DNA of 64,000 nucleotides from Streptomyces microflavus (GTDB taxonomy: Bacteria; Actinomycetota; Actinomycetes; Streptomycetales; Streptomycetaceae), in contig NZ_BMUG01000010.1 of NCBI RefSeq assembly GCF_014650075.1, positions 62,001 to 126,000 on the forward strand, in the 5' to 3' direction. The position numbers were made by a program, and so were the translations under genes. Below are positions 51,120-60,632 of this stretch, piece after piece. Within the stretch, counting starts at the first letter, position 1, and each line of letters starts with the position of its first letter. The notes under the pieces are model-generated. The model did not search any database. It was not told the origin of the DNA and was given only the letters and a program-made list of their open reading frames with translations.

Positions 51120-52082
51120 ATGCCCTTCGAATCCGCCGCTCCCGATCTCGCCACCTCCGCTTCCGCGGCTGCCCTCGCTTCCCCGACCCTTGTACGTACG
51201 CTGATCGCCGCCCAGTTCCCGCACTGGGCGGACCTCCCGGTGCGGGCGGTCGACGCGAGCGGGACGGCGAACGCGGTCTACCGCCTGGGCGACGACAAGG
51301 CGGTACGGCTGCCGCGTACGGAGGGCAGCGCGGCGGACGTGGCGACGGAGCACCGCTGGCTGCCCCGGCTGGCCCCGCAGCTGCCGGTACCCGTCCCGGC
51401 ACCGCTGGCTCAGGGCGTTCCGGCCGATGACTTCCCCCGGCCATGGTCGGTGTGCACGTGGCTGGAGGGCACGAACCCCGTTCCTGGAACGGGCACTTGG
51501 GCACCGGAGCTCTTCGCCGTGGACCTGGCGGAGTTCGTGCTCGCGCTGCGCCGCATCGACCCCACGGACGGCCCGCCCGCGTACCGCAGTGAGCCCCTGG
51601 CCGACCGGGACGCCGTGACGCGCAAGGTGATAGCCGAGCTGGACGGCGTCCTCGACGCGGAGGCGGTCACCGCCGCCTGGGACGAGGCGCTGACCGCCCC
51701 GGCCTTCACGGGCGCACCGGTGTGGGTGCACGGGGACCTCCAGCCGGGCAACGTCCTGGTCGAGGACGGCCGACTCACGGGGGTGATCGACTTCGCCTGC
51801 ATGGGCCTGGCGGACCCCGCCGTAGACCTGATCGCCGCCTGGTACCTCCTGCCCGCCGGGGCCGGGGAGACGTTCCGTACGGCGGTCGAGGCCGACGAGG
51901 CGACCTGGGAGCGGGGGCGCGGCTGGGCCCTGTCGATCGCGGTGATGGAGCTCGCCGCCTACCGGGAGTCGAACCCGGTGATGGCACGGAACGCATGGTG
52001 GGTGATCGAAGGGATCCTTGCTCGGGGGACGGGCCGGGATGGTGGTAGTCCCATGAACGGGGGAGAGCTGACCCCCTCGTGA
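51120..52082 (+). CDS. Aminoglycoside phosphotransferase/kinase-like protein (APH family)
   Basis: 320 residues; ATG at 51120 (MPFESAAPDLATSASAAALASPTLVRTLIAAQFPHWADLPVRAVDASGTANAVYRLGDDKAVRLPRT). Protein-kinase-like fold: Lys region in DDKAVRLPRT, catalytic loop VWVHGDLQPGNVLVEDG (His-Gly-Asp...Asn) and metal motif GVIDFACMGLADPAVDL (Asp). This group includes macrolide 2'-phosphotransferases and many kinases of unknown substrate, so resistance is not implied. There is 131 bp to the ATP-grasp gene on the other strand. Confidence 0.85.
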   Translation: MPFESAAPDLATSASAAALASPTLVRTLIAAQFPHWADLPVRAVDASGTANAVYRLGDDKAVRLPRTEGSAADVATEHRWLPRLAPQLPVPVPAPLAQGVPADDFPRPWSVCTWLEGTNPVPGTGTWAPELFAVDLAEFVLALRRIDPTDGPPAYRSEPLADRDAVTRKVIAELDGVLDAEAVTAAWDEALTAPAFTGAPVWVHGDLQPGNVLVEDGRLTGVIDFACMGLADPAVDLIAAWYLLPAGAGETFRTAVEADEATWERGRGWALSIAVMELAAYRESNPVMARNAWWVIEGILARGTGRDGGSPMNGGELTPS

Positions 52083-52136
52083 ACTGGGGTGCCAGCCGTA
52101 GTGAGTGCGAACGCCCGGACTTCTAGCGTCTGATGG

Positions 52137-53789
52137 GTGAGATACGCAGAGAAGATCACCCACAGCCCGGCGGCCCGCACCACCGCAGCCGCACTCCTCG
52201 CACTCGCCTTGGGCCTCACGGCGTCACCAGCCCTGGCGGCACCGCCCACGGGCGTGGCGACGAAAACACCCGGAACGCACCCCACCGCTACGAACGCCAC
52301 CACAACGCACCCCACCGCAACGAACACCGCCGGAACGCAGGCCGGCGGGCCACTGGACCGCTACTACAACCAACGCCTCGCCTGGGGCAGTTGTAGGGAG
52401 TCCCCCGACGACACGATGGGCGGCGACCTGGACAAGGCGGGCGTGCAGTGCGCGGACGTCACGGTCCCGCTGGACTACGCGGCTCCCCGGGGCCGCACGA
52501 TCACGGTCGCGATATCCCGCCTCAAGGCCACCGACACCCGTCACCGCATCGGCGCGATCCTCCTCAACAACGGCGGCCCCGGCGGTACGGCGCTGGAGTC
52601 CCCGCCGTACGCCCGCGAGGCGATGAAGGAGGTCGGCTCCCGCTACGACATCATCGGCTTCGACCCGCGCTTCGTCGGCCGCAGCACCCCGCTGGACTGC
52701 GGCTGGCCCGTCAGCTTCACCTGGTTCTCGGCCGGCGCGGGCCGGGCGGGCTTCGACCGTCAGGTGGCCCTGAGCAAGGGCCTGGCCGAGAAGTGCCGCG
52801 CCACCAATGCCTCGGTCCTCCCGCACGTCACCACGCGCAACACCGCCCGCGACATGGACGTGATCAGGGGTGCGCTGGGCGAGCGGAAGATCTCCTACCT
52901 GGGCTACTCGTACGGCACTTACCTGGGCACTGTCTACACGCAGATGTTCCCCGGACGGTACGACCGCATGGTCCTGGACGGGGCGGTGGCCCCGGGCGAC
53001 TACGGCCCCCGGCTGCTGAAGGGCACGGTAGGGGAGAACGACCGGGCGCTGGCCGCCTGGGCCGCCTGGGCGGCCGACCACCACGCGGCCTACGGCCTCG
53101 GCCGGACCCGCGCGGCCGTGCTCGCCACCATCGACCGCGTGATGGCGAGGGCGGCGCGCGCGCCCCTGACCATCGGCACCGCACCGGAGGTCTTCCGGGT
53201 CGACGACACCCACATACCGATGTTCCTCTTCATGGGCATAGCCGACGACACCGACCGGGCACGGGCGTCCCTGGCCGAGCAGGTCTCCGTACTGGCCGAG
53301 GCCGCGAAGGGCCGACCCGCGCCCCTGTCACCGGAGTTCAAGGAGATGCTCCGCTTCGCGCTGAGCGGCGCGGACTCACCCTCCGGTAGCGCCCAGATGG
53401 CGATCATCTGCGGAGACGTGCCGGCCCAGCGCGACCCCGAGCTCTACTGGCGCGACATCGAACGCATCCGCGCCGCCCACCCCGTGTTCGGCCCCCTCAC
53501 CGAGAACATCGGCCCGTGCGCGTTCTGGAACGCCCCGCGCGAGAACCCCACGCGCGTACGCCACGACGCCCCGGCCCTGATCGTCGCCGCCACCGGCGAC
53601 CCGCGCACCACCTACCGGAGCAGCGTCACCCTGCACGACCAGCTGCCCAGCTCCAGGCTCCTCACCCTCAAGGGCGCCAACCGCCATGCGGTGTACGGGG
53701 AGTACGGGAACGCGTGCGTGGACACCAAGGTCAACCGGTACCTGGCGACGGGCAGGCTGCCCGGGAAGGACGAGGTCTGCGTGAAGTGA
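52137..53789 (+). CDS. Secreted alpha/beta-hydrolase, tripeptidyl-aminopeptidase-like (S33)
   Basis: 550 residues; GTG at 52137 (MRYAEKITHSPAARTTAAALLALALGLTASPALA, cleaved signal peptide). A Thr/Ala/Pro-rich stretch of repeated THPTATN follows, then CADVTVPLDYAAPRGRTITVAISRLKATD, oxyanion region LLNNGGPGGTALESPPY, the nucleophile elbow GYSYGTYLG (Ser258), and a TAP-like C-terminal domain (ALIVAATGDPRTTYRSSVTLHDQLPSSRLLTLKGANRHAVYGEYGNACVDTKVNRYLATGRLP). It holds the last Asp and His. Resembles the Streptomyces SlpD/SlpE and tripeptidyl aminopeptidase families, which trim peptides outside the cell. Confidence 0.92.
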   Translation: MRYAEKITHSPAARTTAAALLALALGLTASPALAAPPTGVATKTPGTHPTATNATTTHPTATNTAGTQAGGPLDRYYNQRLAWGSCRESPDDTMGGDLDKAGVQCADVTVPLDYAAPRGRTITVAISRLKATDTRHRIGAILLNNGGPGGTALESPPYAREAMKEVGSRYDIIGFDPRFVGRSTPLDCGWPVSFTWFSAGAGRAGFDRQVALSKGLAEKCRATNASVLPHVTTRNTARDMDVIRGALGERKISYLGYSYGTYLGTVYTQMFPGRYDRMVLDGAVAPGDYGPRLLKGTVGENDRALAAWAAWAADHHAAYGLGRTRAAVLATIDRVMARAARAPLTIGTAPEVFRVDDTHIPMFLFMGIADDTDRARASLAEQVSVLAEAAKGRPAPLSPEFKEMLRFALSGADSPSGSAQMAIICGDVPAQRDPELYWRDIERIRAAHPVFGPLTENIGPCAFWNAPRENPTRVRHDAPALIVAATGDPRTTYRSSVTLHDQLPSSRLLTLKGANRHAVYGEYGNACVDTKVNRYLATGRLPGKDEVCVK

Positions 53790-53806
53790 AGTAGGGGCGG
53801 CGGAGC

Positions 53807-55898
53807 CTATTCCACCTCGATGCCGTAGTCCTGGACCAGCTCCTCCAGGCCGCCCCGGTATCCCCGGCCGCCGGTGACGAACTCCCAGTCGCCGTTGGCG
53901 CGGCGACGGAAGGACCCCAGTACGAGGGCGGTCTCGTCGTCCCGGCCGTCGGAGACGTCCAGCCGGTCGAGCGGTGTCCCTTCGGCGTCGAGCAGCCGGA
54001 TACCGGCGTCGGTGAACCCGGAGAGGTCGGCCGCGGGGTTGGCGACGGGATCGATCGCGGCGATGACGACCAGGCGGTCCGCGCGCTCGGGCAGAGCGTC
54101 GAAGGAGACCTGGATGGCGGCCTTGTCCGGCGCCAGGGGAACGAGCGCGCGGACCGTGCCGTCGGGCGTCCGGGGGTTGTTGTAGAAGACGAAGTGGTCG
54201 TCGTCCAGGACCCGGTTGCCGTGGCAGACGAGGGCGCAGACGTCCAGGGCGACGTTGCCCGACCAGTACATGCCCAGCACGTTGTGGTCGTCGTCATCCG
54301 CCTCGCGCACGCTGTCCGGAGCCGTCCGCTGGGCGGGCACCGGAGCCTGGCCGCCGCCCTCGCTGCCCAGCCGCCCGCGCAGCCCGTGCCGGTGCAGCAG
54401 GTCGACCAGCTCGGAGCCCGCGACCAGCTCCAGGGGTTTGCCGTTGGCGAAGGTGTGGGCGCCGGGGCCGAAGTGGGACGTCGTGACGAGCACGCCCTTG
54501 TTGGCCCCGGCGTCCTGGACCGTGCCGTACAGGTCGCGGACGGCTGTGGGCGGCACGGTGCTGCGGTAACGCTTGACCTGAACGACGATCTTGCCGCCCC
54601 GGATCGGGGTCGGGTCCAGCGCGTCGACGTCCACCCCGCCGTCGTTCGAGCGCTGGGTGGTCACGGCCTGCATGCCCATGGCCCGGAACAGGTCGGCGAC
54701 CAGCCCTTCGAAGGCGATGGGGTCCATCTCGTACAGATCCGGCTCTTCGCCGCCTCCGTGGGTGACGACCCCGTTCCCGACGTCTTCGGGAACCCGTCCG
54801 GGGCGTACGGCCGCGTACTGGTCCGGCCGCGTCGACAGCTGTCCCCTGAGCCCGTCCACCAGGCAGGTCACGGCGTTCACCTGCTCCAGGTGCAGGGCGG
54901 CGAAGGTCGAGCGCGAGGCCATGACCGTACCGAGGAACATGGGTGCCCGCCGGCCGGTCGTCGGGTCGTGATCGTCCACGAACCCGTTCAGCGCGACCGA
55001 TTCCAGCGCCCCGAACTCATCGGCGGCGAAGAGATCACGCAACACCAGCAGGAGACACTGCGCGAGGACGTCCCGGTACAGGGTGCGGCGCTGCGTGACG
55101 GGGCGGGGCGAGTCCTTCACCTGATCGGCGTTGATCATGTAGCGCGCCGACTTCGCCTCGGGGACGACGTCGTACCGGGGCAGCTCCCAGTTCAGCACCA
55201 ACTGCCGCGCCCCGGCGTCGTACGCCGCCGATACCTGACGGGGCAGCCCCTCCGGCCACCCGGTCGAGGCGTAGAGGGCGGCGGAGAAGTACTCCACGGC
55301 GGCCTCGGGATCCCCGTTGCGCAAGCCTGTCGTCATCGCCGTGATAGCGGCGTTGTGCCGGCGGATCTCGCCCAACTGCCCCTCGGCCCACTGCTCGTAC
55401 TGCTGCCGATAGGCGGCCAACTGCTGCAGGCGCTGCGTCTCCGCAGCTTGGGCGGCCTGCCGGTCCCGCTCGAAGGAGGCCTGCTTCCGCCTGTGCCTGG
55501 GCTCGCCGGGCGGCGGTCCAGCCTCCCTGCGACTGGTACTGATGCTGTTCCGGCATGCGGACGGGCTGCGCGAGCTGCCCCGGGGCGAACGCCGCGACCT
55601 GCTCGGCCCGCGCCAGGGCGCCCACCCTGAACGCAGGGGCCCGGCACCCCTCCGCCAGCAGCCGCTGCAACGACTCGACCTGCGCGCCGAGTTCCTCCGT
55701 ACGCCGACGCGCCTCCGCCTCGCGCTGCTCCCGGTACGCCCTCCGCTGCTCGCGATAGCTGGAGGCGATCTCTCGCTGATGGGCGCGCTGCTGCCTGTCC
55801 AGATCCCGCTGGTACCCGGCGTGCGCCTCTTGTTGACGTTGCTGTTGGCGCTGCGCTTCAGCCCAGACACCGACCAACCCATTGGAGCGACGGCTCAT
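53807..55898 (-). CDS. Coiled coil - Mrr restriction endonuclease - TerD fusion, frameshifted near 55480
   Basis: The N-terminus lies in one frame from ATG 55898 (MSRRSNGLVGVWAEAQRQQQRQQEAHAGYQRDLDRQQRAHQREI..., coiled coil, to about QGGWTAARRAQAQAEA) and the rest in another frame from about 55480 to 53807. Joining the frames by removing one G from the run in GCAGGCCTCC restores a continuous product of about 695 residues. Middle: coiled coil with FERDRQAAQAAETQRLQQ. Next: Mrr catalytic domain (DPIAFEGLVADLFRAMGMQAVTTQRSNDGGVDVDAL...GGKIVVQVKRY, PD-D/ExK core). C-terminus: TerD-like domain (VALDVCALVCHGNRVLDDDHFVFYNN, DDETALVLGSFRRRANGDWEF, GYRGGLEELVQDYGIEVE). It may be a modification-dependent nuclease with a stress domain. 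The shift could be a sequencing error, programmed, or inactivating. Confidence 0.83.
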
Positions 55899-56150
55899 GC
55901 TCTACAGGCCCTCCCCACCAGCGGCTCGGCGTGTGTCCACCCAGCCCTGGCCCCATAACCAGCAGTGATGGAGTGACTCTAGTCGGCAACCTGCCGCACG
56001 CCCATGCTCTTGCCGCATATGCCCGTACGGCACGGGAGTTGTGGGGCCGCACGGTGCCACGTCGCCGCGTTCTCGCGAAAGCGAGCCGCCGGGAGCATCG
56101 CCAACTCATAGGCTGCGAAGCCTGCTTGTCATTGCCTCGAAGGGAACCCG
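55899..56150. other. Divergent intergenic region
   Basis: Contains the promoters of the Mrr-TerD fusion (minus) and the OGG-like gene (plus). No long dyad or RNA feature was recognised. Confidence 0.5.
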
Positions 56151-56825
56151 TTGGAAGAGCTACGAAGGCTCGTCGACGCCCACGCCCCGCGCAGCCAGGG
56201 CCCGGTGCGCTTTCGCCCTGACACCTGGCGCCCCTGGCTGGAGCCGCTCGGAGCTGGGCACGTTCTCGAAACGGGTACGGCATGCACGACCGGCCGGCGG
56301 GGAGACCGCGGGATCAGCCGGGACGACGTGACGGCGCTGCGGTCGCGCGTCGGGGACGACCCCGACGGGCTCCGCGACCTGTTCGTGGCCGTCATGATCT
56401 GGGGCTCGGGCACGACCAACGGCCGCGGCCCGCGCCACACGTCCGCTGCCCTCTCGGACGCCCGCCTGAAGGACGTCCTGCTAACCACCCGCGCGTCGAT
56501 ACGGAGCGGGGACCTGAAGTCGGCCTATGCCCGGTTCGCCCTCAACGGTGTCGGGCGTTCCTTCTTCACCAAGTGGTTCGCGGCCGTGGACGACCGGGGA
56601 CCCGATGCCGACCGGGCCCTGATCCTCGACGTTCGGGTCTTCCGCTCACTGAACGCGCTGGGCTGGTCGAGCAGAGAGGCAGCGGGAGTCGGCCATTGGC
56701 CGACCGGATACGCCGTGTACGTGAGCACCATGCACGGCTGGGCGAGGGAGCTCGGGGTCACGGCCGAGTGGCTGGAGTGGCTGCTGTTCGACCGGAACGG
56801 CAGGGTGCACGGCGACGAGCGCTGA
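56151..56825 (+). CDS. 8-oxoguanine DNA glycosylase OGG-fold-like protein
   Basis: 224 residues starting at a TTG (56151) with GAAGGG upstream; the homology-bearing part begins soon after. Helical protein with DLFVAVMIWGSGTTNGRGPRHTSAAL, a helix-hairpin-helix-like stretch GDLKSAYARFALNGVGRSFFTKWFAAVDD, and catalytic-type LILDVRVFRSLNALGW with Asp after a Gly-rich turn, as in OGG-like bacterial proteins of unknown role. I recognise the pattern from NCBI-labelled OGG-fold proteins; no experiment known to me. It faces the Mrr-TerD gene across 250 bp, suggesting DNA-directed roles for both. Confidence 0.68.
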   Translation: MEELRRLVDAHAPRSQGPVRFRPDTWRPWLEPLGAGHVLETGTACTTGRRGDRGISRDDVTALRSRVGDDPDGLRDLFVAVMIWGSGTTNGRGPRHTSAALSDARLKDVLLTTRASIRSGDLKSAYARFALNGVGRSFFTKWFAAVDDRGPDADRALILDVRVFRSLNALGWSSREAAGVGHWPTGYAVYVSTMHGWARELGVTAEWLEWLLFDRNGRVHGDER

Positions 56826-56856
56826 GGGAGTGCCTTGCGGACCGGCACGGAGCGCC

Positions 56857-57078
56857 CTACTCCTGCGGTTGCACGAGGGTCCCCTCTCTCCGGTGGGGCA
56901 AGCCGCGATAGACCACCCAGAGACTGACGAGCACCAGGACGGCTCCGCCAATCGGCCAGGCTATGGACGCGCCTTCGCGGTAGTCCCTGATGCCGAGCGC
57001 AAAGAGCATCGAGGACGGGATGAGCCCTGCCCAGTCGAGTACTCTGCTGATTTTCGAAGAGGTCGAAGTCTCGTTCAC
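56857..57078 (-). CDS. Small two-helix membrane protein (73 aa)
   Basis: ATG at 57078 (MNETSTSSKISRVLDWAGLIPSSMLFALGIRDYREGASIAWPIGGAVLVLVSLWVVYRGLPHRREGTL). Two hydrophobic segments (VLDWAGLIPSSMLFALG and IAWPIGGAVLVLVSLWVVYRG) and a basic tail predict a small bitopic membrane protein. Unknown function; convergent with the OGG-like gene. Confidence 0.65.
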   Translation of the reverse strand: MNETSTSSKISRVLDWAGLIPSSMLFALGIRDYREGASIAWPIGGAVLVLVSLWVVYRGLPHRREGTLVQPQE

Positions 57079-57453
57079 AGCCGGATCCTGACAGGTGCTG
57101 GTGCCTTCCGCCAGAACACGGGAGGACTGCCGAAGGGCCGGTCCAAGAAGATCGCGCCTCTTCCATCACGGTGTGGTTCCGCCGGGCGGTGTGAGCTGTT
57201 CTTGGATCCAGCTGGTTGGCGCTTCCTCGATCCAGTAGTCGCTGTGGACACGCAGAAGGCCGGGATCCTTGGGAGCGGCATCTTGCGCTCGATTTTCGGA
57301 GTGCCCGCGCCAAGGATCAGCGGCCCGTAGCCCTCGTACTCCGGCTTCATGGCGACCCGCATCAGCAACGCCCGTCGCTCGACCGGTTTCCCCTGCAGAC
57401 GCTGGGCCGGTTCATCCGCACGAGGGCGTGTGCTGAATGTGTGCCGCACGCAG
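57079..57453. other. Region between small membrane gene and tRNA-Arg without recognised gene
   Basis: A minus-strand frame (57075-57449) would give a 124-aa protein with no recognisable family. Its codon use is less convincing than that of neighbours. It may be the remnant of a gene by the tRNA, but no integrase motif was seen. Confidence 0.4.
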
Positions 57454-57487
57454 GGAGCCCTCCCGCCCTTACGGGCAGAAGGGCTCC
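57454..57487. terminator. Terminator hairpin downstream of tRNA-Arg
   Basis: GGAGCCCT (57454-57461) pairs with AGGGCTCC (57480-57487), with an inner GCCC/GGGC stem and loop TTAC. On the minus strand it lies 18 bp past the tRNA 3' end. Confidence 0.75.
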
Positions 57488-57505
57488 TGACCTGCTGCTT
57501 TTCTG

Positions 57506-57578
57506 TGCCCCCGGCAGGATTCGAACCTGCGACACCCGCTTTAGGAGAGCGGTGCTCTATCCCCTGAGCTACGAAGGC
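57506..57578 (-). tRNA. tRNA-Arg (anticodon CCT)
   Basis: Complete cloverleaf of 73 nt on the minus strand: acceptor GCCTTCG with CGGGGGC and discriminator A (GU pairs included), D arm with AGCTCAGGGGATAGAGC, anticodon loop CTCCTAA with CCT at positions 34-36, and T arm GCAGG-TTCGAAT-CCTGC. CCA is not encoded. tRNA 3' ends are common integration targets; no second copy of the 3' end was found in this window. Confidence 0.95.
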
Positions 57579-57952
57579 CAGCTGACCGCTGACAGCCTAG
57601 CGGATAGGACTCGCTGGGGGCGCCCCCATAGGTGCTGCAGTCGCCGGGTGTGCACGAAAGGTCCTCTGACCTGGGTATTTCCGGTGGGTCGGAGGACGGT
57701 GTCAGTGCCGTAGGCGAGCATGGTGCCCGGCCGGCCGCTGAAGTGTCGACGTGCCGCGCTCGCGGCTGTTCCGATGGAGCCGGTCCAGACATCTCGCAGG
57801 GGTCCGCTGCACATTGCACCGCGTTTTCGTCTTCGCTGACGCCAATGGTTACGCAATCCACCGCAGGCCCAGCGGCACTGCCCACCGGAACGTGGCAGCC
57901 GGTCACCGGTTAACGTCACTCCCACCCAGCCAGCGCAAGAGAGGCCGCCGCC
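57579..57952. other. Gene-free stretch before the degenerate acyl-CoA synthetase
   Basis: 374 bp, lower coding periodicity than the surroundings. Short open frames here show no recognisable family. It may be eroded sequence, as the next gene is also decayed. Confidence 0.45.
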
Positions 57953-59146
57953 GTGCCGCACACCGACCCGCCCCCGAGCGGGCAGCCGGACCCCGAGCGC
58001 GCCGAGCGCATCCACGCCCAGCTCACGGCCCCCGGTGCCCCCTTCGCCGTGGTCCGGGGCGAGCGGGGGACGCTGGAGTACGCCGACGGGCCGCGTACGC
58101 TGCGGGAGTTCGTGGAGACCACCTGGGCCTTCGGCGACACGCCGTTCCTGATCGCCGGTGAACGCCGTTATTCGTACGGGGAGTTCTTCGCCGCCGCCTC
58201 CGCCCTGGCCGTCCGGCTGAACGAGCGGTACGGGCTGCGCCCCGGCGACCGGGCCGTCGTCGCGATGCGGAACCTCCCCGAGTGGCAGATCGCCTTCTGG
58301 GCCGCCCAGTTGGCCGGGCTCATCGCCGTACCGCTCAACGCCTGGTGGACCGAGGACGAGTTCACGTACGCCCTCGACGACTGCGAGCCCGGCGTGCTGC
58401 TCGTCGACGGGGAGCGGATGAACCGGGTCGCGGGGTGGGCCCGGCGGGCCGGGGCGCGCGTGGTCGTCTTCCAGAGGGAGGGCCAACTGTCGGACGGCGT
58501 AAGCATCGAGAGGTACGAGGACTTCCCCGCGCCCGACCCGCTGGCCGCGCCCCCCGACGTGGAGCCCCGGCCCGAGGACGACGCCACGATCCTCTACACC
58601 GCCGGTACCACCGGCCGGCCCAGGGGGGCGGTGGCCACCCACCTCGCTCAGGCCGGGGCCGCACTCGACGCCCGTTACCGGGCCGCCGCCTCCGCGCTGG
58701 AGCGAGGGGGCATCCCGGGGATGGGGGCCGCCCCGGTCATTCCGGTGACGCTCCCGTTCTCCCGCCTCGCCGCGTTCGCCGACTTCTACGGTGCGATGGC
58801 GGCGGGCGGCACCCTCGTCCTGACGGAAGCGGGTATGGGCACGGGCACGGACACGGAGGGTGCCGGGGACACAGAGGGCGCCGAGGGTATGGCGTACAGC
58901 ATCGACGCCACCCCCGTGACCGAGCTCAGGATTGTTGCTCTCTCCGGCTCCGGCGATCCCCTCCCCGACGGGGCGACCGGCGAGCTCTGGCTGCGCGGGC
59001 AGCCGCTCCTCCGCGGCTACTGGCGTGACCCGGACGCCACCGCCGAGGCGTTCAGCGGCGGCTGGTTCCGTACGGGCGACCTCGCCGTGCGGCGCGAGGG
59101 GCGGGTCACCGTCGTCGGCCGGGCCCAGGCGTCGGGCCGGCCCTAG
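57953..59146 (+). pseudogene. Degenerate AMP-binding acyl-CoA synthetase, internally deleted and C-terminally truncated
   Basis: An open frame of 397 residues (GTG 57953) starts like a normal class I adenylate-forming enzyme: RTLREFVETTWAFGDTPFLIAGERRYSYGEFFAAASALAVRLNERYGLRPGDRAVVAMRNLPEWQIAFWAAQLAGLIAVPLNAWWTEDEF. The P-loop is altered (LYTAGTTGRPRGAV; the usual Lys is Arg). After AAGGTLVLTEAGMG, about 130 residues of the middle domain are missing, replaced by a short Gly/Thr/Glu stretch. It rejoins at GDPLPDGATGELWLRGQPLLRGYWRDPDATAEAF...FRTGDLAVRREGRVTVVGRAQ and stops before the C-terminal lid with its catalytic Lys. It should be inactive. Confidence 0.8.
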
Positions 59147-59230
59147 GCGGCGGACCGGCCCCATGCGGCGGGCCGGGTCACGGCCGTCCGTGCCGGGCCG
59201 AGGTAGCCGGACCGAGGCAGCCGGGCCGGG

Positions 59231-60508
59231 TCACGGGCGGCTGATCCGGACCCGGTAGTTCCCCGATCCGTCCTCGTCGAGCACGGATATCCGTACGCCG
59301 TTGGCCCGGTCCGTGAACGTCTGGCCGGGCCGGAACGGCGCGTCCGACAGTTCCGCGTGCACGTTGGGCCGCCGGGTGCAGCCGCCGCTGTCCTGGGTGG
59401 CGTCGGCGACGGAGACCGGACCCTGGCCGGTGTCCACGTCGGAGCTGACCTTGTAGATCAGCACGCCGGGACGGCAGACCGCCTCGTCGTTGCCCGCCGG
59501 TGTGCGGACCTCCACGGCGTAGCCGGACTGGGCGCTCAGCGGGACGAAGGCGAGCTTGGTGCCGCCCGCGGTGGCCAGCGGGCCGAGCGTGTGTTCGCTG
59601 ACGCCGGGCCGGGAGGCACAGCTGATCTGTTCGTTGTCGAGCCAGCCGAGCTTCCACTTGTGCCAGCCGAGGACGTCGTTGTTGGCGCCCCAGTCCTCGG
59701 ACATGATGTCCCAGTGCCCCACCGAGCCGCCGCCCTCCATCGTGTAGAGGTCGGGCAGGCCGAAGACATGGCCGTTCTCGTGCGGCAGGACGCGGTAGCC
59801 CGTCTGCGCGTACGACCCCGAGCCGTCGTCCTGGCGGCTGTAGACGAAGGACGTGTTGGAGAGCGGGACGCCGTCCGCGTGCGGGGCGTCGCTGTTGCCG
59901 GAGAAGGTCACCGAGAGCACGGTGTCCAGGGCGGAGGGGCCCGCGTTCGGGGTGACCAGGACGTTGACCAGGTCGTACGCCGAGAAGTCCACCTCCGGGT
60001 CGGCTGCGGCCACGAGGTCCTCGACCAGCTGCCGGTAACCCGGTTCGAACGGCGAGCCGCGCTCTATCCCGTACTCCGTGAACGGCATCGGCATCCGCAG
60101 CCACTCCTCGACGGGGGCCTCGGGGCGGTAGTCGAGCCGGCCGTAGGAGCTGGTCGCGAACCAGTCGGAGGTCTGCGGGAAGAACTCCGCGAACCGGTCC
60201 GCCGCCGGTTCCGTGGCCTCCGCGTCCGGGAAGTCGATCATCAGGTTCAGGGCCCTGATCTCGCCGGTGGAGCGGGCGTAGCCGGGCGGGGTCGGCATGC
60301 CCTCCGACATCTGGACGCCCATGGCAGCCGAGATCCGGCAGGGGGCGAGCGCCGAGTCCTGGGCGGTGGCCGCCGGGCCCGCCGTGGCCCTTCCGGCCCC
60401 CGGAAGCGTGGTGCTCGCCGACGCCATGGCGGCTATGACCAGGGCCGTCGCTCCGGCCAGAGCGATGGGGCGGCGGTGACTGCGTATCCGGTGGCGGGGC
60501 TGCTGCAT
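59231..60508 (-). CDS. Secreted M6-family metalloprotease
   Basis: 425 residues, ATG at 60508 (MQQPRHRIRSHRRPIALAGATALVIAAMASASTTLPGAG, signal peptide). M6 (immune inhibitor A-like) catalytic domain: RALNLMIDFPDAEATE, SDWFATSSYGRLDYRPEA, the zinc motif HENGHVFGLPDLY (HExxHxxGxxD), then GHWDIMSEDWGANN and GWHKWKLGWLD. A C-terminal domain of about 130 residues with paired cysteines (ISCASR, AVCRPG, GGCTRR) ends in GNYRVRISRP. It is a secreted endopeptidase for protein scavenging. A perfect Crp-type site lies 125 bp upstream of its start. Confidence 0.92.
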   Translation of the reverse strand: MQQPRHRIRSHRRPIALAGATALVIAAMASASTTLPGAGRATAGPAATAQDSALAPCRISAAMGVQMSEGMPTPPGYARSTGEIRALNLMIDFPDAEATEPAADRFAEFFPQTSDWFATSSYGRLDYRPEAPVEEWLRMPMPFTEYGIERGSPFEPGYRQLVEDLVAAADPEVDFSAYDLVNVLVTPNAGPSALDTVLSVTFSGNSDAPHADGVPLSNTSFVYSRQDDGSGSYAQTGYRVLPHENGHVFGLPDLYTMEGGGSVGHWDIMSEDWGANNDVLGWHKWKLGWLDNEQISCASRPGVSEHTLGPLATAGGTKLAFVPLSAQSGYAVEVRTPAGNDEAVCRPGVLIYKVSSDVDTGQGPVSVADATQDSGGCTRRPNVHAELSDAPFRPGQTFTDRANGVRISVLDEDGSGNYRVRISRP

Positions 60509-60632
60509 AGAGGCGCCTTCGGGGTCCGCGGCAGTCGGCCGACCCGGACTGCGCTCTGGCGATCAGCCTGTGCCGGGCGGTCCGGGGGCGCTCGCTGGGT
60601 GCGCCGATCGGAGGTTTTTCGCCGTCGGGATG

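Noticed and set aside
51120..52082. Aminoglycoside resistance gene
   Set aside because: The APH fold is certain, but many such kinases act on other substrates and no antibiotic gene cluster is here, so no resistance call is made.
57075..57449. Integrase remnant next to tRNA-Arg
   Set aside because: No tyrosine-recombinase or resolvase motif could be seen in any frame; left as unassigned.
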